Shown here: positions 1 to 6,889 of the stretch, piece after piece | Layout: each line of letters opens with the position of its first letter | How positions within the stretch are numbered: the stretch's first letter is position 1 | Assembly (NCBI GenBank): GCA_017861415.1 | Contig: JAGFXS010000039.1 | Span: 1 to 10,296 of the forward strand | Source of the DNA: Bacillota bacterium | GTDB taxonomy: Bacteria; Bacillota; Clostridia; Oscillospirales; Oscillospiraceae | Direction of reading: 5' to 3' | DNA length: 10,296 nucleotides | Made by a program: the position numbers and the translations under genes | The notes under the pieces: model-generated | What the model saw: only the letters and a program-made list of their open reading frames with translations | The model's database searches: none | Told to the model about the DNA's origin: nothing

Positions 1-2765
1 CGGCAGCGCAGTCCGTCAGTGTTCCTTTCCCTAAGTTAAAGCCTGTTAGAAATTGTCAAGATCCTCAACTAAAAGAAGATATTCAAGAATTGCGTAAACA
101 GTGCAAGGCGGCTGTGGATACCCTTGCTCTCCGGTTTGAAAGTATTAGCGTGGGGCTTATGCGGGATATTCGGCTGCTCCGTCCGGCACTTACAGGTCTT
201 TTTGACCTGGTACGGGATTTTGATTGCCGGTTCCAGCAGGTAAAAAAGCGGAAAGGTATTTTGGATTTTTCAGACCTGGAACACAAAACTGTTGCCTTGC
301 TCACGGATGAATCAGGCACACCGACGGAACTCGCTGGCCTAATTGGTAGCCGCTTTTTGGAAATCATGGTTGACGAGTATCAGGATACGAATCAGGTGCA
401 GAACACCATTTTTAATGCCCTTTCAGACAGAGGACGCAACCTGTTTCTGGTGGGAGACGTGAAGCAGTCAATCTACCGGTTTCGTCTAGCGGATCCCACT
501 ATATTTCTGGAGAAGTATCGACGCTTTCTTCCTTTCGATCAGGCGGGTGAGGGCTTGGAGCGAAAAATACTCCTCTCACAGAATTTTCGCTCCAGGCCAG
601 AGGTGTTGGAAGCGGCTAACGATCTGTTCCGCGCCATCATGTCCCGGCGATTGGGTGAAATGGACTACACCGATGAGGAGGCACTCTATCCGGCTGGAAG
701 TTTTCCCGAGGGGGATGGCTACGAAACAGAACTCCACGTTTTGGACTTCAAAACCTTAGGCGGAGAGGATACAGAGGAAGAAAAGCTGGGCAACCATAAA
801 TTGGAGGCTCGGTATGTAGCAGGAAAAATTGCGGAACTCCTGACAGGGCCGTTTCCTGTTTCTGACGGAAACGGTGGTACCCGACCTATCGAAGCCGAAG
901 ATATTGCCATCCTCCTCCGCTCCCCCGGAGCGGTGCGGCATCACTTTGTATCCGCGCTGCGGGACAGAGGAATTCCTTGCTCCGCCGAAGAGGGAGACGA
1001 CTACTTTTCCACGACAGAAGTTTCAGTGATGTATTCCTTTTTGCAGGTCATTGACAATCCTCGCCAAGATGTTCCCCTGATTTCCGTGCTGCACTCTCCC
1101 TTGTATGGATTTGACGGAGAAAGACTAGCCAAAATCCGCATGATGTCGGATGGGGACTTCTATACAGCGTTAGAGTTTGCTGGAGAGGCCGGGATGGCAG
1201 ATGCAAGGGCCTTTTTGGAGGAATTAAAGCTTTTGCGTTTTGGTGCGGGAGAACTCAGTAGCCACGGTCTAATCTGGAGACTCTATCAGAAAACCAACGC
1301 TCTGGAGATTTTTGGTCGCATGCCGGGTGGACTGCAGCGGGAGCAGAACCTCCTAGCCTTTTATGAACTTGCCAGCCGCTTTGAGAGCAGTGGTCATAAA
1401 GGTCTTTTCCCCTTTTTGTTTCATTTGTTCAATCTTCGGGAGGCGGGGATACCGCTTGTTTCCGGGCAAAGCCGGGAACAGCGGGGTGTGAAGCTTCTCA
1501 GCATACACCGCTCTAAGGGCCTGGAGTATCCTGTTGTTATCCTAGCCGGCATGGGGAAACGGTTTAATTACACGGACATACAGAAACCAGTGTTGTTCCA
1601 CAGTGAGCTGGGGCTTGGACCTAGGGGCGTGGATAGCAGCCAGATGGTGGAGTTCCAAACGCTACCCCGGATGGCCGTAGCGCTACAGCTGAAGCGGGAG
1701 ATGATGGCCGAGGAAATGCGACTACTCTATGTGGCCATGACCCGGGCCAAGGAGAAGCTTATCATGATTAGCACCCTTGCCCACGGAGAGGGAGAGCTAA
1801 AGCGCCTATCCTTGGGTGCGTCGCTCCCGGTGGATCCACAGCAACTTGAGCGCTGTTCCGGTGTGGGGCAATGGGTGATTTTGGCAGCGATGGCCAGACC
1901 CGAGGGGGAGGTACTGCGAAAAATTGCCGGGAGAGGGTTCCGGTCGCCGGGTATGGTATTGGGACCTGCCTGGAGAATAATCTATCACAGAGGTATTCCA
2001 CAGGAGGGGAAAATGCTTTCTCTTCCGGTGGAGACAGGCCAGGTGGAAACAAGCCTGTTTCAAAGAGAAGAGCTGTGGGGGGCTCTCCGGTGGCGCTATC
2101 CCTATGAGGCGCTGGCCGCTACCCCGGCGAAGATCACAGCTACTCAGCTGCCGGACACCTCCCTCACGGCCACGACTGAACGGGAGGCGTATGGCGATGA
2201 GAAAATATCCCCCTTTCACCGTCCTCGTTTTGCCGCGGAGGCCTTTGGACTTACTGCCGCCCAGCGGGGGAGTGCATACCATACCGTTCTCCAAAGCATA
2301 GCTTTCGAGCGATGCGGGACTCTGGAGGAAATTCAGGGAGAGATCCGCCGCCTTGTCGGGCAACAGTTCTTGACGGAGGAGGAAGCATTGGGCGTAGATC
2401 CCATGGTGCTCTATGAATTTTTTGCTTCCGAAATAGGAGAGCTTCTCCGCACTGCCCGGAATCTTCATCGGGAGTTTCCATTTTCGATTCTGGTGCCTGC
2501 TGCGGAGTTTTATCCCCATGCGCCGGGTGATGAGCAGATCTTACTGCAAGGCGTGGTGGATTGCTGGTTTGAAGCAGAGGATGGAGTCACAATAGTGGAC
2601 TTTAAGACCAACCGGATTACTCCAGAAGCCGCCAAGGAAAAGGCAAAAGATTATAGAATGCAGATGACGGCCTACGCCAGAGCTTTAGAGGAAATTACCG
2701 GAATCACGGTGCAAAAGCGGATCGTTTGGTTCCTACAACCTAACGTAGGAATTGAAATGCCTTAG
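1..2765 (+). CDS. addA: AddA, ATP-dependent helicase/nuclease subunit A (5' partial)
   Basis: This is the UvrD-like helicase plus nuclease subunit of AddAB, which resects double-strand breaks for RecA loading. The frame is open to the left edge, with its first full codon at base 3, so the TTG at 90 is internal. About 920 residues are visible; the family has about 1,200, so the N-terminus with Walker A is outside. Seen: motif II DEYQDTN at 372-392, motif III GDVKQSIYRFR from 453, motif IV QNFRSRPE near 580-604, motif V IHRSKGLEYPVV near 1503-1538, and motif VI YVAMTRAKE at 1728-1754. The C-terminal RecB-type nuclease looks complete: GSAYH with His at 2280, GVVD with Asp at 2559, VDFKT with Asp at 2598 and Lys at 2604, and QMTAY at 2661-2675. 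It is therefore probably active. Its usual partner addB is expected upstream, outside the window. The stop is TAG at 2763. Confidence 0.97.
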   Translation, partial: AAQSVSVPFPKLKPVRNCQDPQLKEDIQELRKQCKAAVDTLALRFESISVGLMRDIRLLRPALTGLFDLVRDFDCRFQQVKKRKGILDFSDLEHKTVALLTDESGTPTELAGLIGSRFLEIMVDEYQDTNQVQNTIFNALSDRGRNLFLVGDVKQSIYRFRLADPTIFLEKYRRFLPFDQAGEGLERKILLSQNFRSRPEVLEAANDLFRAIMSRRLGEMDYTDEEALYPAGSFPEGDGYETELHVLDFKTLGGEDTEEEKLGNHKLEARYVAGKIAELLTGPFPVSDGNGGTRPIEAEDIAILLRSPGAVRHHFVSALRDRGIPCSAEEGDDYFSTTEVSVMYSFLQVIDNPRQDVPLISVLHSPLYGFDGERLAKIRMMSDGDFYTALEFAGEAGMADARAFLEELKLLRFGAGELSSHGLIWRLYQKTNALEIFGRMPGGLQREQNLLAFYELASRFESSGHKGLFPFLFHLFNLREAGIPLVSGQSREQRGVKLLSIHRSKGLEYPVVILAGMGKRFNYTDIQKPVLFHSELGLGPRGVDSSQMVEFQTLPRMAVALQLKREMMAEEMRLLYVAMTRAKEKLIMISTLAHGEGELKRLSLGASLPVDPQQLERCSGVGQWVILAAMARPEGEVLRKIAGRGFRSPGMVLGPAWRIIYHRGIPQEGKMLSLPVETGQVETSLFQREELWGALRWRYPYEALAATPAKITATQLPDTSLTATTEREAYGDEKISPFHRPRFAAEAFGLTAAQRGSAYHTVLQSIAFERCGTLEEIQGEIRRLVGQQFLTEEEALGVDPMVLYEFFASEIGELLRTARNLHREFPFSILVPAAEFYPHAPGDEQILLQGVVDCWFEAEDGVTIVDFKTNRITPEAAKEKAKDYRMQMTAYARALEEITGITVQKRIVWFLQPNVGIEMP

Positions 2766-2801
2766 TCTGCGGGGAATTACATCAAAAAAGGCGTGGTGAA
2801 A

Positions 2802-2827
2802 GGCAAAAAAACAGTTGCTTTTTTGCC
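2802..2827. repeat. Inverted repeat overlapping the rpmE -35 region
   Basis: GGC plus six A (2802-2810) is mirrored by six T plus GCC (2819-2827) across an 8-base gap. It lies 37 bases after the addA stop and covers the proposed -35 hexamer of rpmE. No T run follows the second arm, so it is a poor intrinsic terminator. It could be an operator or a weak terminator for addA read-through. The repeat is seen; both roles are inference. Confidence 0.4.
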
Positions 2828-2843
2828 GAGATGGTGATAATAT
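2815..2843 (+). promoter_or_regulatory. Sigma-A type promoter for rpmE
   Basis: A TTGCTT hexamer at 2815-2820 is followed after exactly 17 bases by TAATAT at 2838-2843. A TG dinucleotide at 2835-2836 sits in the extended -10 position. Transcription would start near 2850 and leave a leader of about 65 bases before rpmE. Bacterial rpmE is usually transcribed on its own, and the terminator after the gene fits that. Confidence 0.6.
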
Positions 2844-2857
2844 ACTAGATGCGCTTA

Positions 2858-2875
2858 CAATTGAGCTGTCAATTG
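2858..2875 (+). promoter_or_regulatory. Short hairpin in the rpmE leader
   Basis: CAATTGA (2858-2864) and TCAATTG (2869-2875) form a perfect 7-bp stem with a GCTG loop, starting about 8 bases after the predicted transcription start and ending 25 bases before the Shine-Dalgarno. It could stabilise the 5' end or be an operator. Ribosomal protein leaders, including that of rpmE in Escherichia coli, can be autoregulated, but nothing here shows that this hairpin does so. Confidence 0.35.
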
Positions 2876-2914
2876 ATGGCTTATGATTTGCCCCAGAGAA
2901 AGAGGTGAACACGC

Positions 2915-3118
2915 ATGAAGGAAGGCATCCATCCCAAGTACGATGAGACAACCATCAAATGTGCTTGTGGAAACGTTATCGAAACCAGATCGACACAGAA
3001 GGACATTAAAGTAGAAGTATGCTCTAAGTGTCACCCCTTCTTTACCGGGAAGCAAAAGATGGTGGATACTGGCGGACGTGTCAGCCGCTTCAATAAGAAG
3101 TTCGGACTTGGTAACTAA
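2915..3118 (+). CDS. rpmE: Ribosomal protein bL31 (50S L31), zinc-binding form
   Basis: bL31 is a small protein of the large ribosomal subunit that contributes to a bridge between subunits. The 67-residue product matches the family length. It begins MKEGIHPKY, typical of bL31, and carries four cysteines in a zinc-ribbon arrangement: Cys16, Cys18, Cys36 and Cys39. This marks the zinc-containing (C+) paralogue rather than the zinc-free one that replaces it during zinc starvation. The C-terminal [13 protein letters not shown] segment is also characteristic. AGAGGTG at 2901-2907 lies 7 bases before the ATG. The gene has its own promoter upstream and a strong terminator 15 bases after its stop, so it is probably monocistronic. 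Confidence 0.97.
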   Translation: MKEGIHPKYDETTIKCACGNVIETRSTQKDIKVEVCSKCHPFFTGKQKMVDTGGRVSRFNKKFGLGN

Positions 3119-3132
3119 CCGGCTTCAAGTAG

Positions 3133-3164
3133 AAACCCGTGCCGTCTCTCGGCGCGGGTTTTTT
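3133..3164 (+). terminator. Intrinsic terminator of rpmE
   Basis: A 12-bp stem (3133-3144 with 3150-3161, including one G-U pair) closes a TCTCT loop. The GC-rich core GCCG/CGGC and CCCG/CGGG is followed by an unbroken run of six T, three of them in the stem base. This is a canonical Rho-independent terminator just after rpmE. It also shows that the next gene's frame, which runs back to a GTG at 3139, cannot start there. Confidence 0.9.
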
Positions 3165-3231
3165 CCATGTTTCTTTTCTCCTGTTCCGGCATAGACTACA
3201 GGAAGATCATTATTATGGAGGTGTTTGTCCC

Positions 3232-3747
3232 ATGTTTCATACGATCAAACCGAAGGAACTCACCCAAAATGTATTTTCCCTTTTGGATGACCAGTGGGCG
3301 CTGATTGCTGCCGGCACAAAAGACCACTGTAACGCCATGACTGCCAGTTGGGGGGGGATGGGCGTTCTGTTCCACAAGAATGTAGTAACGATTTATGTTC
3401 GCCCCCAGCGCTATACCTATGAAATCTTGGAACAGCACGCTGAATTTACTTTATCGTTCTTTGATCCTTCCTATCGTTCCGTCCTGACCATGTTCGGTAC
3501 CAAGAGCGGCCGGGAGATGGATAAAATTAAGGAAAGCGGTCTGACCCTACTCATGGCAGGAGAGGAAGCACCCTATTTCGGCGAAGCGGAGCTGGTGCTC
3601 TCCTGCCGAAAACTGTATCAGCAGGATCTGAATCCTGAAGGGTTTGTTGAGCCCTTCATCCATGAATTTTATGAGAAGCAGGACTACCACCGTATGTATA
3701 TCGGGGAAATTACCCAAGCACTGGTTCGGTCGTCCACAATAGAATAA
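3232..3747 (+). CDS. Flavin reductase-like protein (FMN-binding split barrel)
   Basis: The 171-residue product resembles the flavin reductase/flavoredoxin family, small FMN-binding split-barrel proteins that use or pass reduced flavin. Seen: NAMTASWGG at residues 34-42 and RPQRYTY at 57-63, both typical of the family's flavin-binding surface, and a C-terminal DYHRMYIGEI segment common in these proteins. The ATG at 3232 is chosen because GGAGGTG at 3217-3223 lies 8 bases before it. The frame continues back to a GTG at 3139, but that lies inside the rpmE terminator. No signal peptide or membrane segment is visible, so it is probably cytoplasmic. The physiological electron donor and acceptor cannot be told from sequence. 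hflX starts 10 bases after the stop, so co-transcription is likely. Confidence 0.85.
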   Translation: MFHTIKPKELTQNVFSLLDDQWALIAAGTKDHCNAMTASWGGMGVLFHKNVVTIYVRPQRYTYEILEQHAEFTLSFFDPSYRSVLTMFGTKSGREMDKIKESGLTLLMAGEEAPYFGEAELVLSCRKLYQQDLNPEGFVEPFIHEFYEKQDYHRMYIGEITQALVRSSTIE

Positions 3748-3757
3748 AGGAGCTTCT

Positions 3758-5053
3758 ATGCTTGAAAAACAGACCAAAGAGATCAATCGTGCCGTTTTGG
3801 TAGGACTGAACGCCGCAAATCTTAGCAGAGAAGAGAATGCTAGTGATGCCACCTTGGAGGAGCTGGAGGCCCTGCTGGAGACGGCCGGCGGTACCTGCGT
3901 GGGCACTGTTTTGCAAAACAGGCACACCCCGGAGCCTCGCACCTTCATTGGGGAAGGCAAGGTTTTGGAAGTGAAGGAGCTGGCCGAGATGCAGGAGGCG
4001 GATCTGGTGATCTTCGACAACGATCTGTCTCCCTCTCAGCTTCGGGTGCTCACGGAGGAGATCGGAGTGCAGGTCATGGACCGATCCGCCCTCATTCTGG
4101 ACATCTTCGCCCAAAGGGCCAAGACCCGGGAGGGACGCCTTCAGGTAGAGCTGGCACAGTATCAATACCTGCTGCCAAGACTGACAGGCATGTGGGGGCA
4201 CTTGGTGCGTCAGACGGCCTCGGGAGGCAAGTCCCCCATCGGCACCCGCGGCCCTGGCGAAACCCAGCTGGAAACCGACCGCCGCCACATAAGGCGGAAA
4301 ATTGCAAAGCTCCGGGAGGAGCTGGAAGAGGTTCGACGGGTCCGTGGGGTACAGCGGGAACGGCGAATTAAAAATGAGATCCCCGTGGTGGCCATTGTGG
4401 GCTATACTAATGCGGGGAAATCCACGCTACTCAATAAGCTGACCGACTCGGATATTCCGGCCAATAACCGGCTGTTTGATACATTGGACACCACCACTCG
4501 TACCTTGGAGATCTCCGACACCTGTACCGTACTGATCTCCGACACGGTGGGATTTATTCGCAAGCTTCCCCACCATCTAGTGGACGCCTTTAAGGCTACG
4601 CTGGAAGAGCTAAAGTTTGCAGATCTGCTGCTTCATGTCATTGACGCCTCAAATCTTGAGTGGCGGGAGCAGGCGGAGGTGGTGGACCGTCTTATTGACG
4701 AGCTAGGTGCCCATCACACGGAGCGTATTGAGGTCTTCAACAAGTCCGATATATACGGGGGGGATATCAAGCCACACGGAGAGAACATCGTCTCCGTCTC
4801 TGCAAAAACGGGAGAAGGGCTTTCTTCCCTTGTTGCCATGATCGGCAAACGGCTGGACAATGGTTACCATAAAGTCACCCTCCACATTCCCTATGATCAG
4901 GGAGGGTTGCTGGACATGCTCTATCGGGAAGCTAAAGTAGAGAAGGTCTCCTATGACGAAGCCATTCAGGTGGTGGCAGTCTGTACGGAGAAGGTGTTGG
5001 GGCAGGTCAGACCGTATTTGGTTAGTGAGTTTTTGGACGAGCCAGAGACATGA
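3758..5053 (+). CDS. hflX: GTPase HflX, ribosome-associated
   Basis: HflX is a translational GTPase-like factor that binds the 50S subunit and, in several bacteria, splits stalled or heat-damaged ribosomes. The 431-residue length is normal. The N-terminal HflX domain holds the glycine-rich GPGETQLETDRR segment at 165-176, followed by a charged coiled-coil-like linker to about 208. The G domain is complete: G1 GYTNAGKS at 215-222, DTTTR in the switch I region, G3 DTVG at 262-265, G4 NKSD at 328-331 and G5 SAK at 348-350. A short C-terminal domain follows from about residue 370. AAAGGAG at 3746-3752 lies 5 bases before the ATG and overlaps the stop of the flavin reductase gene, which suggests one transcript. 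Confidence 0.97.
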   Translation: MLEKQTKEINRAVLVGLNAANLSREENASDATLEELEALLETAGGTCVGTVLQNRHTPEPRTFIGEGKVLEVKELAEMQEADLVIFDNDLSPSQLRVLTEEIGVQVMDRSALILDIFAQRAKTREGRLQVELAQYQYLLPRLTGMWGHLVRQTASGGKSPIGTRGPGETQLETDRRHIRRKIAKLREELEEVRRVRGVQRERRIKNEIPVVAIVGYTNAGKSTLLNKLTDSDIPANNRLFDTLDTTTRTLEISDTCTVLISDTVGFIRKLPHHLVDAFKATLEELKFADLLLHVIDASNLEWREQAEVVDRLIDELGAHHTERIEVFNKSDIYGGDIKPHGENIVSVSAKTGEGLSSLVAMIGKRLDNGYHKVTLHIPYDQGGLLDMLYREAKVEKVSYDEAIQVVAVCTEKVLGQVRPYLVSEFLDEPET

Positions 5054-5071
5054 CCCTGCGCTGCTGTGGGG

Positions 5072-5078
5072 AAGGAGG
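5072..5078 (+). promoter_or_regulatory. Ribosome binding site that sets the yigZ start
   Basis: AAGGAGG, a near-perfect Shine-Dalgarno, lies 9 bases before the TTG at 5088. The open frame runs back to 4953 inside hflX, but no comparable site precedes any earlier start and the extra residues do not resemble the family. The TTG start is therefore preferred. Confidence 0.8.
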
Positions 5079-5087
5079 ACTACACCC

Positions 5088-5717
5088 TTGACAGAGTATT
5101 TGATTCCCACGGCACCGGCCATAGCGGAGTTTGTAGAGAAGCGCTCTCGATTTATCGGCCATGTCTGGCCTGTAGAGACCGAGGAGATGGCAAGGGAATT
5201 CATTGCACATACGAAAGCGACCCATCATGACGCCAGGCATAACTGCTGGTGCTATCTCCTGCGGGAGGGGGGCGTACTCCGCTACTCCGATGACGGGGAG
5301 CCGCAGGGGACTGCCGGACAGCCCATGTTGGAGGTGTTCCGACGGGAGGGCGTTGAAAACGTTTGTTGCGTGGTGACCCGTTACTTTGGTGGCATCTTAT
5401 TAGGGGCGGGGGGACTACTTCGGGCCTATACCCGCTCCGCCAAAGAGGCTCTGGATGCCGCCGGAATTTCCGTGGTGCGACGATGGGTTCTGATGGGAGT
5501 AGATTGTCCATACCCACTCTTTGAACGCATGAAGTTAGAAGTGGAGAGCCAGGAGGGACTTGTGGACGAAGTGGAATACGGTGCGCAAGTGAGACTGCAT
5601 GTGCTCCTGCCGGAAGCGCAGATGTCCTTGTTCTCCGCCAGGGTAATAGAGTTGACTGCAGGGGTCATATCACCGGAAGTTCTGGGGGAGCGATTCCGTG
5701 GTGTGCCCCGTCGGTAG
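5088..5717 (+). CDS. yigZ: YigZ/IMPACT family protein (UPF0029 plus DUF1949)
   Basis: This is a member of the YigZ/YvyE family, bacterial relatives of eukaryotic IMPACT. The cellular role in bacteria is unsettled; eukaryotic IMPACT modulates the eIF2-alpha kinase GCN2. From the TTG start the product has 209 residues, the usual family length. The N-terminus contains KRSRFIGH, the conserved segment near the start of these proteins. RYSDDGEPQGTAGQP at 65-79 and RYFGG at 98-102 followed by LGAGGLLRAY form the UPF0029 signature. A ferredoxin-like DUF1949 domain fills roughly residues 135-205. The gene follows hflX by 34 bases and is probably co-transcribed with it. The longer frame from 4953 overlaps hflX and is rejected. 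Confidence 0.93.
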   Translation: MTEYLIPTAPAIAEFVEKRSRFIGHVWPVETEEMAREFIAHTKATHHDARHNCWCYLLREGGVLRYSDDGEPQGTAGQPMLEVFRREGVENVCCVVTRYFGGILLGAGGLLRAYTRSAKEALDAAGISVVRRWVLMGVDCPYPLFERMKLEVESQEGLVDEVEYGAQVRLHVLLPEAQMSLFSARVIELTAGVISPEVLGERFRGVPRR

Positions 5718-5724
5718 AACTGTT

Positions 5725-5787
5725 TTCAGAAGATTTTTTGAAATTTGAAAAGAAATTTTCTGAATTTGAAGGGTTTTTTTGTTTTTT
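5725..5787 (+). terminator. Long AT-rich hairpin with T runs after yigZ
   Basis: Bases 5725-5739 pair with 5750-5764 to give a 15-bp stem with two G-U pairs and a 10-base loop. TTCAGAA/TTCTGAA at the base is perfect. After a 9-base gap come seven T (5774-5780), a G and six T (5782-5787). The structure sits just after yigZ and before the dgt operon, where a terminator is expected. The stem is AT-rich and the T run is displaced, so it is atypical; the tract may instead be bent DNA upstream of a dgt promoter. Confidence 0.45.
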
Positions 5788-5791
5788 AGCG

Positions 5792-5797
5792 TATAAC
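5792..5797 (+). promoter_or_regulatory. Possible -10 element for the dgt-dnaG-rpoD operon
   Basis: TATAAC lies 40 bases before the dgt start, downstream of very AT-rich DNA. The best upstream hexamer, TTGAAG at 5766-5771, is 20 bases away, longer than usual, so a standard -35 is lacking. A promoter is expected here by context, but the exact site is weakly supported. Confidence 0.3.
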
Positions 5798-5837
5798 TGT
5801 AAAGACGAAAGAAACCGGAGGAAGGAGTTGAGGTTCC

Positions 5838-6842
5838 GTGAACGTCCGTGAGCATCGGGAGGCGTTGGAGCGTCAAATCCTTTCTTCCTTTGCGTCTAAA
5901 GCAGCAGACTCCCGGGGTAGGCGGAGACCCGTCGCCCCCTGTGAGATTCGCACCTGCTTTCAGCGTGATATTGACCGGATTACCCATAGCAAGTCCTTCC
6001 GCCGCTTAATGCATAAGACACAGGTATTTCTCCAGCCAGAAGGGGATCATTACAGAACCAGGATAACCCATACATTGGAGGTTTCCCGGATAGCCCGTAC
6101 CATTGCCTCAGGCCTTCAGCTAAACGAAGATCTTACAGAGGCCATTGCCCTAGGGCATGACCTGGGGCACACGCCTTTTGGACACGCAGGAGAGCGGGTG
6201 CTATCGGAGATTCTTGCTGATGGATTCTATCACAACCAGCAGTCCCTTCGAGTGGTGGATCTGTTAGAGAGTAATGGGGAGGGCCTGAATCTCTCCTACG
6301 AAGTGCGGGAGGGAATTCTTTGCCACACAGGCCCTCAGATGCCGGAGACACTGGAGGGACAGGTGGTTCGCATTGCTGACCGTATTGCCTACATAAATCA
6401 CGACATTGATGACGCTATCCGCGGCGGCATCATTTATCCTATGGACATTCCTCTGGATGCATCCCAGTTTTTGGGATTTGACCACGGAAGCAGAATCCAT
6501 GCCCTGGTGGCGGATATCATTCAAACCAGTTTGGGACAGGGGAAAGTTCTTCAATCCGGCCGGGCGGCGGAAGTGATGGGGCAGCTGCGGGACTTTATGT
6601 TTGAGGCAGTGTACCGCAATCCTGTGGCCAAAGGAGAGGAACACAAGGCAGAGGAAATGATTCGTCGGCTATTCGAGTACTACAAAAAAGACCCGGACAA
6701 GCTCCCACCGGACTTTCAGGACATCCGCATTCGAGAGGGCATCGACCGGGCGGTCTGCGACTATATTGCGGGGATGACGGACCATTACGCCGTAGAAAAA
6801 TATCACCAAGCCTTTATTCCCATGTCCTGGTCGGTTAAATAA
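5838..6842 (+). CDS. dgt: Deoxyguanosinetriphosphate triphosphohydrolase-like protein
   Basis: This is an HD-domain dNTP triphosphohydrolase, which cleaves dNTPs to deoxynucleoside and triphosphate and so affects dNTP pools. Its 334 residues fit the shorter dGTPase-like subfamily rather than the roughly 500-residue E. coli Dgt; substrate preference in the short group varies. Metal ligands are visible: His78 in RITHTLEV, His107-Asp108 in GHDLGHTPFGHAGE, and Asp181 in ADRIAYINHD. FYHNQQSLRV at 130-139 is also conserved in the family. The start is GTG, with GGAGGAAGGAG around 5817-5827 about 10 bases upstream. It is the first gene of the dgt-dnaG-rpoD block, 47 bases before the dnaG start used here. 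Confidence 0.93.
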   Translation: MNVREHREALERQILSSFASKAADSRGRRRPVAPCEIRTCFQRDIDRITHSKSFRRLMHKTQVFLQPEGDHYRTRITHTLEVSRIARTIASGLQLNEDLTEAIALGHDLGHTPFGHAGERVLSEILADGFYHNQQSLRVVDLLESNGEGLNLSYEVREGILCHTGPQMPETLEGQVVRIADRIAYINHDIDDAIRGGIIYPMDIPLDASQFLGFDHGSRIHALVADIIQTSLGQGKVLQSGRAAEVMGQLRDFMFEAVYRNPVAKGEEHKAEEMIRRLFEYYKKDPDKLPPDFQDIRIREGIDRAVCDYIAGMTDHYAVEKYHQAFIPMSWSVK

Positions 6843-6875
6843 AATATTGATATCATTTAGGAAGAACACCGGCGG

Positions 6876-6883
6876 AAAGGAGG
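6876..6883 (+). promoter_or_regulatory. Ribosome binding site that sets the dnaG start
   Basis: AAAGGAGG is a near-perfect Shine-Dalgarno. The first in-frame GTG, at 6884, directly abuts it with no spacer and cannot be used efficiently. The next GTG, at 6890, is 6 bases away and gives the N-terminus expected for DnaG. Confidence 0.8.
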
Positions 6884-6889
6884 GTGAAC

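Noticed and set aside
90..92. Apparent start of addA at a TTG
   Set aside because: The frame is open back to base 3 and the visible protein lacks the N-terminal helicase motifs, so the gene begins outside the window.
1806..2519. 237-codon minus-strand frame inside addA
   Set aside because: It is antisense to the conserved AddA coding sequence, has no family motif, and its composition reflects the opposite frame.
3192..3216. Possible promoter before the flavin reductase gene
   Set aside because: TAGACT and TATTAT resemble -10 elements, but no acceptable -35 is at the right distance and TATTAT directly abuts the ribosome binding site.
3139..3231. N-terminal extension of the flavin reductase frame from a GTG
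   Set aside because: The GTG lies inside the rpmE terminator stem and has no ribosome binding site; the ATG at 3232 has a strong one.
3710..4288. 192-codon minus-strand frame over the 5' part of hflX
   Set aside because: It is a shadow of hflX and overlaps two well-supported plus-strand genes.
4953..5087. N-terminal extension of yigZ overlapping hflX
   Set aside because: It lies in the hflX 3' end in another frame, does not resemble YigZ, and a perfect Shine-Dalgarno precedes the TTG at 5088.
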